From Bacteroidia bacterium (GTDB lineage Bacteria; Bacteroidota; Bacteroidia; Cytophagales; Cyclobacteriaceae), in contig JANXRR010000381.1 of NCBI GenBank assembly GCA_025356795.1, positions 1 to 5,048 of the forward strand: a DNA stretch of 5,048 bases. The letters are read 5' to 3'. The position numbers were made by a program, and so were the translations under genes. A model generated the notes under the pieces. The model was not told the DNA's origin, made no database searches, and worked only from the letters and a program-made list of their open reading frames with translations. This document shows positions 1-5,048 of this stretch, piece by piece (the first letter of the stretch is position 1; the number at the start of each line of letters is the position of its first letter).

Positions 1-219
1 TTTAAGGCCTTCGTCTGTACTATTAAGAATTCTCTCTTTTATTTTAATAGATGAGCTCAGCAACAAGGCTTTGGTCAATAGTTGATAATTATAAACTTTA
101 GCATTTACATCTCTGAAATCTTCAAGCGCACTAAAGGCCAATGTATTATAAAACTCAAAATCATTCTTTATTGTATTCCAATATTTTGCTTTTTCGCGTT
201 CACTCAGAGCGGGGAAATA
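1..219 (-). other. Post-TPR helical linker that usually precedes a CHAT domain
   Basis: Residues 884-956 leave the TPR pattern. They carry a Ser-Glu-Arg-Glu-Lys-Ala-Lys-Tyr-Trp-Asn segment (889-898), an aromatic Asp-Phe-Glu-Phe-Tyr-Asn segment (903-908), then Tyr-Asn-Tyr-Gln-Leu-Leu-Thr-Lys-Ala-Leu-Leu-Leu-Ser-Ser (926-939), a Lys/Arg-rich stretch and a final Ser-Thr-Asp-Glu. From memory of the family, TPR-CHAT proteins of Bacteroidota have this kind of segment (a Trp or Phe in a Glu-Lys-rich helix, then Asn-x-Gln-Leu-x-Thr-Lys-Ala-Leu-Leu-Leu) just before the CHAT domain. The CHAT His-Cys catalytic pair would lie outside the window, so whether the domain is active cannot be judged here. Confidence 0.65.
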
Positions 220-2868
220 TTTTTTGATAAAATTTTCGTAGTTGTTTAGGGCTTCCTCAATATTTTTCTTTGCTGCTTTGTAATCTTTACTCATATAATA
301 AACTCTCGCTTGCTTAGAGAGTATTTTCACATATTCTGGATGTGTTTTACTAAAAAAATTCTCATATAAGTCTTTTGCTTTAAAGTAAAATTCTTCAGCT
401 TTTTTATAGTTTTTTATTTGATAATAAACGTCTCCAGTAAGGGTATAAATGGCTGCCGTATTAATATTATTTTTGGCTCCGGTTCTACTCTTCCAAATTA
501 GTTCTGCTTGTGTAAGAGAACTGAACGCCTGATTATAATTTTTGCTGGCTATATAAATTGTGGCTACATTTTTAAGAACCTCGGCATATTGCGGATTGTC
601 TGTGCCCAGTTTCTTACCAATAATATCACGAGCCTCAATTATTAGCTTTTCAACATCTTGATTATCGCCTTTATTAAATTTAATTAAAGCCAATTGAGCG
701 AGCGATTTAGCCACTTCGATGTGTTGACGGCCAAATTGTTTCTCCTGACTAGAGAGTGCCTTTATAATATTATCCTGTGCATTATCATAATCACCAATAG
801 CATAATCAATTTCACTAAGTAGTTTCTGAGTGGGCGATGTTTTAGTACTGATTTCTCCGTAAATACCTATCGCGAGTTGATTGGCCCTAACAGCAATCTT
901 TTCAGCTTCGGTATAATCACCTTTAAGTAATTGAAGCTTGCCCATATTTACAAGTGGTTCGATAAGCCGAAGAGTTGAAGTGCCATAAAGTTTCTCGTAT
1001 TCTTTTATGAGATCTACTAGAAGATCTTCAGTTTCGCCATATTGCCCTAATTGAATATATAAGCTTGATAATTCTTTGGCTGTTGTTAACTCATCGATAC
1101 TTGACAATCTATCTGACCTGACAATAATTCTTGCAGAACGATCTAAGGCATCTTCAGCTTCGTCAAACATTCCTTTTATTCCAAAAAGGATAGCTTGTGT
1201 TTCAATAGCGTTAATAAGAAAAATTTTTCGGTCATAATCTGTTCTAAACTCTTCAAGAATCTTTAAAGATTGATCTAAGTTTTTTTCAGCTTTTTCGTAC
1301 AAGCCTAATTTGATTTGAAGCTTCGTTATATTTGTTAATTCAATACCATATTGATAGTCGGTATCGCTATATTTTGATCGGGCAACATCGGAGGCTTTAT
1401 CTAACGTTGCAGTGGCCTCTTTAAATTTATCGGTAATTTCATACAACGAGGCAAGTTGATTTAGGATATTGAGGTGATCTTTATGCCAAGCCCCAATTTC
1501 GTTTGCAACAATGGGATAGCTTTCGGCATAAATCTTCGAGGCTTCGGTTATTTTATTTGTGTAGTTAACATAAAAATTGGCAAGCTTGAGTTTGGCCAGA
1601 TGAACTTCGGGAGTTGCATCGCCAAAGAGGTTTGTTTTTATAGAAATTATACTCTTGAGGTAGTCTTCCGCATTTATATAATTTTTCTTAGTAATGGCGA
1701 GGGTAGTTAAAAACTCAATTACATCTACTCTCGTAATATTGTCTTTAGGTAATATGGCTGCTTGCGACAGTAAATTGTTTGCATCGTTTTCAAGATTTTT
1801 AGTTTTATCTCGGTCAAGTTTAGAATCGTATTCAACGGCCTTAAGTCTTATTCGGTAAATACTTGCCTTTCCAAAATTGTTGTTAATCATTTTTTCATAC
1901 TCTGCTTTCAAGTTAAAATAGGGTGCTCCACCCTCGTCCAGCAGAAGCTTGAGATAGTCTTCATATAATTGAATAGCTACCACGTGTGATGGTTGATGGT
2001 TGGCTTTCATAAAGCCTAATAAGCGAATGTAGCTAAGGTCGCGTGGAAGTTCTTCATTTCCATTTTCTACTAATACTGCAGCGTTGTAAATTTGATTTTT
2101 CACATAGGCCAAGCTAGTCTTTCCTAGGTTGCGATCAATCCATTGAGAGGCGTAAACAAAAACTGAATCGGCACTCTTTAAATTCCCCTGGTCACCGTAT
2201 GTTTTTGCAAGTTGAGTGAGCAACCTCGCATATTCATTATTTCTAATCGCCAAATCTTTTGATGGCACTTTGCGGCTGCTCAAATTTCCCTTATCGTCAA
2301 CATAGCTCTCTTGCTTAATTGTTCTTTTACTAAAATAAGGTTCGCTTTCTTTAAAAAGGTCAATAGACTCATTAAAAAAACCTTGGCCCGCCAGTGTTTC
2401 AGCAAAGGCTATATTCCATTTTGATTTTATTCCTTCCTTGAAAAACGATCCGGCTTCAAGTACTTTTTTTGCCGTGTTAAGTGTTTCTTTTGCTAAGCGA
2501 AATGATCCGTTTTGATTAAAAATTTCACCCACTTGAATTAAGAGAAGACCATGTTCTTGACTGTTTTCTCGATTTACAGTAATACTTGCCTCGATTGCAT
2601 TTTGAATTCTATTTTCTAAATCAACCACAAACCCAGAGGCTTGATTGAATTTCGCGAGCTGTAAATAGTAGATGGGTGTATATTGATTTTGAGGGCCAAG
2701 TTTTTTATCTGTTGCCAATTTGAATTTCTCTAAAGCCTTAAGTCCTTTTTTATAGTTTCCCTGTTCAAAGCTCGCATCAATAGTTTCTAGGGTTTTATCG
2801 AATTTGGTTTGAGCCAAAAGGGTTGGAGGCAGAAATAGAAGAAGTAGGATTATAAAAGATATTTTCAT
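1..2868 (-). CDS. Exported TPR-repeat protein, probable TPR-CHAT protein (C-terminus outside window)
   Basis: This frame is open from an ATG at 2866-2868 to the window edge, giving 956 codons and no stop, so the C-terminus is missing. Residues 1-19 look like a Sec signal peptide. Residues about 30-410 hold irregular TPR-like helical hairpins (for example around 113-140, 150-178 and 214-245), broken by a polar stretch at about 183-212. Residues about 416-880 form a regular 42-residue TPR array. Residues 884-956 are not TPR and resemble the helical linker that precedes CHAT peptidase-like domains in Bacteroidota TPR proteins. TPRs bind proteins; CHAT domains are caspase-like and some are proteases. 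I infer an exported TPR-CHAT protein of about 1,250-1,300 residues acting in the periplasm or at the surface. The start is supported by the signal peptide directly after it; no Shine-Dalgarno motif precedes it, as is usual in Bacteroidota. Partner and substrate are unknown. That it is a real gene is very likely; the CHAT assignment is moderate. The mutase gene lies 120 bases upstream on the same strand. Confidence 0.9.
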   Translation of the reverse strand, partial: MKISFIILLLLFLPPTLLAQTKFDKTLETIDASFEQGNYKKGLKALEKFKLATDKKLGPQNQYTPIYYLQLAKFNQASGFVVDLENRIQNAIEASITVNRENSQEHGLLLIQVGEIFNQNGSFRLAKETLNTAKKVLEAGSFFKEGIKSKWNIAFAETLAGQGFFNESIDLFKESEPYFSKRTIKQESYVDDKGNLSSRKVPSKDLAIRNNEYARLLTQLAKTYGDQGNLKSADSVFVYASQWIDRNLGKTSLAYVKNQIYNAAVLVENGNEELPRDLSYIRLLGFMKANHQPSHVVAIQLYEDYLKLLLDEGGAPYFNLKAEYEKMINNNFGKASIYRIRLKAVEYDSKLDRDKTKNLENDANNLLSQAAILPKDNITRVDVIEFLTTLAITKKNYINAEDYLKSIISIKTNLFGDATPEVHLAKLKLANFYVNYTNKITEASKIYAESYPIVANEIGAWHKDHLNILNQLASLYEITDKFKEATATLDKASDVARSKYSDTDYQYGIELTNITKLQIKLGLYEKAEKNLDQSLKILEEFRTDYDRKIFLINAIETQAILFGIKGMFDEAEDALDRSARIIVRSDRLSSIDELTTAKELSSLYIQLGQYGETEDLLVDLIKEYEKLYGTSTLRLIEPLVNMGKLQLLKGDYTEAEKIAVRANQLAIGIYGEISTKTSPTQKLLSEIDYAIGDYDNAQDNIIKALSSQEKQFGRQHIEVAKSLAQLALIKFNKGDNQDVEKLIIEARDIIGKKLGTDNPQYAEVLKNVATIYIASKNYNQAFSSLTQAELIWKSRTGAKNNINTAAIYTLTGDVYYQIKNYKKAEEFYFKAKDLYENFFSKTHPEYVKILSKQARVYYMSKDYKAAKKNIEEALNNYENFIKKYFPALSEREKAKYWNTIKNDFEFYNTLAFSALEDFRDVNAKVYNYQLLTKALLLSSSIKIKERILNSTDEGLK
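229..1623 (-). repeat. Array of 42-residue TPR units (protein-level repeat)
   Basis: Residues about 416-880 of the exported protein form helical pairs of the kinesin-light-chain-like, 42-residue TPR type. In the best part, a glycine recurs at residues 629, 671, 713, 755 and 797, exactly 42 apart. The next unit starts one residue late, at Ser840-Lys-Thr-His-Pro. Each unit has a small or aromatic residue in helix A (for example Ala-x-x-Tyr), a turn such as Gly-Asp-Tyr, Lys-Asn-Tyr or Lys-Asp-Tyr, and an Ala in helix B. The units before residue 600 follow the same pattern less strictly. The DNA copies are well diverged, so this is an old protein repeat and not a recent 126-base tandem duplication. 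Confidence 0.88.
2812..2868 (-). other. Signal peptide of the TPR protein
   Basis: Residues 1-19 read MKISFIILLLLFLPPTLLA, followed by QTKFDK. There is a single Lys near the N-terminus, then a hydrophobic core of Ile, Leu and Phe, then a Pro-Pro turn, then Leu-Leu-Ala before Gln. This fits signal peptidase I cleavage between Ala19 and Gln20, a site often seen in Bacteroidota. No cysteine is present near the site, so a lipoprotein is unlikely. The mature protein would leave the cytoplasm. Confidence 0.85.
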
Positions 2869-2909
2869 GGTATTTGTCTTTTGATAGAAATGGGGTTAAA
2901 TCGTTAAGG

Positions 2910-2939
2910 CTTTTAAAGAATGAGCTTTCCCTTTTAAAG
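2910..2939. repeat. Paired 9-base direct repeat CTTTTAAAG in the intergenic gap
   Basis: CTTTTAAAG occurs at 2910-2918 and again at 2931-2939, a spacing of 21 bases or two helical turns. Each copy contains the palindrome TTTAAA. The pair lies 42-71 bases before the TPR start codon and overlaps the weak promoter match, so it could be an operator for a dimeric regulator. AT-rich sequence makes such repeats common by chance, and no function is established. Confidence 0.3.
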
Positions 2940-2941
2940 CT
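2923..2941 (-). terminator. Possible weak hairpin downstream of the mutase gene
   Basis: AGCTTT (2923-2928) and AAAGCT (2936-2941) can pair as a 6-base stem around a 7-base loop, about 50 bases past the mutase stop. The stem is AT-rich and no T-run follows directly on the minus strand, so it is a poor intrinsic terminator. It shares bases with the direct repeat and could be a by-product of it. Confidence 0.15.
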
Positions 2942-2966
2942 ACGAAAGAAATGAGAATTTTTTTAA
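2935..2966 (-). promoter_or_regulatory. Weak candidate Bacteroidota-type promoter for the TPR gene
   Basis: Read on the minus strand, TAGCTTTA (plus-strand 2935-2942) matches the Bacteroidota -7 consensus TAnnTTTG at all but the last base. A TTA (2964-2966) lies 21 bases upstream, where a -33 TTG is expected. Transcription would start roughly 60 bases before the ATG. Both elements are imperfect and the region is AT-rich, so a chance match is quite possible. The alternative is read-through from the mutase gene. Confidence 0.2.
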
Positions 2967-2988
2967 CCGTTTACGGGCAGCGACTTTG

Positions 2989-5048
2989 TCAATCGTTAAA
3001 ATTGGGGGGGAGTAATTTTAATAAGATTGATTTTGCTGCTTTTGTTATAGGGGTACCAGGCCCAAAAATGCCCACAATCCCTTTCGAAGTCAAGTATTCA
3101 TAATCTTTTTCAGGGATTACTCCACCTGCTACAACAAGAATATCGGGCCGGCCGATTCTTTTAAGTTCAGCAACCAACGCTGGAACTAATATCTTATGAG
3201 CCCCCGCCAGGCTGGAGGCACCAATTATATGTACATCATTTTCTGCTGCTTGCATGGCCACTTCTTCGGGAGTTTGAAATAATGGCCCGATGTCTACATC
3301 AAAACCAAGATCGGCAAAACTAGTAGCAATAATCTTTGCCCCACGATCATGGCCATCTTGCCCCATTTTGGCTATTAAAATGCGTGGTCTTCTGCCATCC
3401 CAAGTTGCAAATTGATCGGATAGTTTTACCACTTCTTCAAATTCTTTTCTGTTTTTCATTGCTCCCGAATATACACCAGAAATAGATTTAACAGTTGCTG
3501 TATAGCGACCAAAAACTTTTTCGAGAGCTAAAGAAATCTCTCCAAGTGTGGCGCGCTTTCTGGCAGCATCGATAGATAATTGAAGAAGATTTCCTTCACC
3601 TGATTTTGCACATTCGCTCAGTGTGATCAAAGATTCTTCGACTTGAAGATTATTGCGTTCCAGTTTTAATTTTTGAAGGCGTTCAATTTGTTCGTTTCGC
3701 ACAGAAGTATTGTCAACTTCTAATGTTTCAAAATCCGGTTTTTCATCCGTTTGATATTTGTTAACACCAACAATAATTTCTTTGCCAACCTCTATCCCTG
3801 CTTGTTTATGAGCAGCGGCCTCTTCTATTCTCATTTTAGGAAGACCACTTTCAATGGCTTTGGTCATACCACCAAGGGCTTCAACTTCAACTATTAGTGT
3901 CCACGCCTTTTCAATTAATTCTTCTGTTAATGTCTCTATATAAAGGGAACCACCAAGAGGGTCTACTACATGAGTAATACCGGTTTCCTTTTGTAAGTAT
4001 AATTGTGTGTTTCTGGCAATGCGCGAAGAAAATTCGGAAGGCAGTGCAATGGCCTCGTCAAGAGAATTTGTGTGCAGCGATTGAGTTCCACCAAGTACGG
4101 CAGCCAACGCTTCAATGCAGGTGCGAGTTACATTGTTGTAAGGATCTTGTTGCGTTAAGCTCCAACCTGAAGTTTGGCAATGCGCACGCAGTGCCATTGA
4201 CTTTGGGTTTTTGGGATCAAACTGGTTTACTATTTTAGACCACAAATAGCGGCCTGCCCGCATTTTGGCAATCTCTGTAAAGAAATTCATTCCAATGCCC
4301 CAGAAGAAAGAAAGGCGCGGAGCAAAATCATCTATAGCTATGCCAGCTTTTAACCCAGCGCGAATATATTCCAAGCCATCGGCTAATGTATAGGCAAGTT
4401 CTATATGAGCAGGCGCTCCCGCTTCATGCATGTGATACCCGCTTATACTTATGCTGTTGAACTTTGGCATGTGCTTGGAGCAATAGTGAAAAATATCGGC
4501 TACAATTTTCATGGATGGTTCAGGTGGATAGATATACGTATTGCGCACCATGAACTCTTTTAAAATGTCATTTTGAATGGTGCCGCTTAATTGATCAGGG
4601 TTTACTCCTTGTTCTTCGGCTGCTATTATATAAAATGCCATAATGGGCAGTACAGCGCCATTCATAGTCATAGAAACCGACATTGTATGAAGGGGTATTT
4701 GGTCAAACAAAATCTTCATGTCAAGCACAGAATCAATGGCCACTCCTGCTTTCCCTATATCACCAGTTACCCGTGGGTGATCCGAATCGTAGCCACGATG
4801 CGTTGCTAAATCAAAAGCAACGGATAAACCTTTTTGGCCAGCAGCTAAATTTTTCCTGTAAAATTCATTGGATTCTTGGGCAGTTGAAAAACCTGCATAT
4901 TGCCTGATGGTCCACGGCCTAACGGTATACATTGTGGCATACGGCCCGCGCGTGTAGGGAGGCAAACCGGCTTGTGAATTTTTGGTTACTTGGTGCACTC
5001 GTGCATTGAATGCGGGTGTGATGCCTTGAATGTTGGACTTATGCTGAA
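2989..5048 (-). CDS. scpA: Methylmalonyl-CoA mutase, large (cobalamin-binding) subunit, N-terminus outside window
   Basis: This enzyme uses adenosylcobalamin radical chemistry to interconvert (R)-methylmalonyl-CoA and succinyl-CoA in the cytoplasm, linking propionyl-CoA metabolism to the TCA cycle. The frame stays open to the window edge, giving 685 visible residues and a TGA stop at 2989-2991. A GTG at 4996-4998 is only an internal in-frame codon. By comparison with the Propionibacterium enzyme (about 728 residues) roughly 35-40 residues are missing. The substrate-binding barrel covers visible residues about 30-500 and the B12 domain about 553-682. Counterparts of Propionibacterium Tyr89, Gln197, Arg207, Tyr243 and His244 are visible residues 50, 158, 168, 204 and 205. 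Lys604, Asp608 and the cobalt-ligand His610 are 560, 564 and 566, in the motif DGHDRG. Tyr and Arg at 50 and 168 favour methylmalonyl-CoA over isobutyryl-CoA, whose mutase has Phe and Gln there. The small subunit, if present, is probably encoded just beyond 5048. The name mutB is also used. Confidence 0.97.
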   Translation of the reverse strand, partial: QHKSNIQGITPAFNARVHQVTKNSQAGLPPYTRGPYATMYTVRPWTIRQYAGFSTAQESNEFYRKNLAAGQKGLSVAFDLATHRGYDSDHPRVTGDIGKAGVAIDSVLDMKILFDQIPLHTMSVSMTMNGAVLPIMAFYIIAAEEQGVNPDQLSGTIQNDILKEFMVRNTYIYPPEPSMKIVADIFHYCSKHMPKFNSISISGYHMHEAGAPAHIELAYTLADGLEYIRAGLKAGIAIDDFAPRLSFFWGIGMNFFTEIAKMRAGRYLWSKIVNQFDPKNPKSMALRAHCQTSGWSLTQQDPYNNVTRTCIEALAAVLGGTQSLHTNSLDEAIALPSEFSSRIARNTQLYLQKETGITHVVDPLGGSLYIETLTEELIEKAWTLIVEVEALGGMTKAIESGLPKMRIEEAAAHKQAGIEVGKEIIVGVNKYQTDEKPDFETLEVDNTSVRNEQIERLQKLKLERNNLQVEESLITLSECAKSGEGNLLQLSIDAARKRATLGEISLALEKVFGRYTATVKSISGVYSGAMKNRKEFEEVVKLSDQFATWDGRRPRILIAKMGQDGHDRGAKIIATSFADLGFDVDIGPLFQTPEEVAMQAAENDVHIIGASSLAGAHKILVPALVAELKRIGRPDILVVAGGVIPEKDYEYLTSKGIVGIFGPGTPITKAAKSILLKLLPPNFND

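Noticed and set aside
1474..1710. Plus-strand 78-codon open frame
   Set aside because: It lies wholly inside and antisense to the TPR gene, whose reading frame is continuous and shows clear protein motifs. It has no recognisable domain.
1..2868. TPR-CHAT partner of a type III-E CRISPR (gRAMP/Craspase) system
   Set aside because: The protein begins with a signal peptide, so it is exported, whereas the Craspase partner is cytoplasmic. No CRISPR repeats or Cas gene are visible and the neighbour is a metabolic enzyme.
2965..2978. Hairpin CCGT-AA-ACGG followed by an A/T run as a mutase terminator
   Set aside because: The 4-base stem would have a loop of only two bases, or a 3-base stem with four, and the following run on the minus strand is mostly A, not T. 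It is not a credible intrinsic terminator.
4005..4907. Three plus-strand open frames of 72-77 codons (4005-4238, 4591-4809, 4683-4907)
   Set aside because: All are antisense to the highly conserved mutase coding sequence, two overlap each other, and none has a recognisable motif. They are shadows of the mutase gene.
4996..4998. GTG as the start codon of the mutase
   Set aside because: The frame is open for 16 more codons to the window edge, and family members need a further N-terminal segment of roughly this kind before the Arg-Gly-Pro-Tyr region. The true start lies outside the window.
2989..5048. Isobutyryl-CoA mutase or the non-binding small subunit as alternative identity
   Set aside because: The Tyr and Arg that mark methylmalonyl-CoA specificity are present (visible residues 50 and 168), and the DGHDRG cobalt-binding motif is intact, which excludes the small subunit.

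Overview
The window holds two genes, both on the minus strand and both cut by a window edge. They are separated by a 120-base gap (2869-2988). No RNA gene, mobile element, CRISPR array or plus-strand gene could be supported. The window suggests a member of the Bacteroidota, perhaps a Cytophagales-like lineage. The reasons are AT-rich coding sequence, no Shine-Dalgarno motif before the one visible start codon, a short Ala-Gln signal-peptide cleavage site, and a long exported tetratricopeptide-repeat (TPR) protein of a type common in that phylum. The phylum is an inference and the genus cannot be told.

Right part (2989-5048): nearly all of the large, cobalamin-binding subunit of methylmalonyl-CoA mutase, running off the right edge at its N-terminus. 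All the active-site and B12-ligand residues I know from the Propionibacterium enzyme are present, so it should be a working mutase that interconverts (R)-methylmalonyl-CoA and succinyl-CoA. In bacteria with the two-subunit enzyme the small-subunit gene usually lies just upstream, which here would be just beyond 5048.

Left part (1-2868): a continuous reading frame of 956 codons with no stop, running off the left edge. It is easy to miss because it has no stop codon inside the window. It encodes an exported protein: a signal peptide, an irregular helical-repeat N-terminal half, a regular array of 42-residue TPRs, and then a segment that resembles the linker normally found just before a CHAT (caspase-HetF-associated-with-TPRs) domain. 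The CHAT domain itself would lie beyond position 1 and is predicted, not seen.

The gap contains a 9-base direct repeat spaced by two helical turns, a small hairpin and a weak Bacteroidota-type promoter match. The two genes could be co-transcribed, but nothing in the sequence links their functions. The mutase is ordinary propionate/succinate metabolism; the exported TPR protein is the less understood part.
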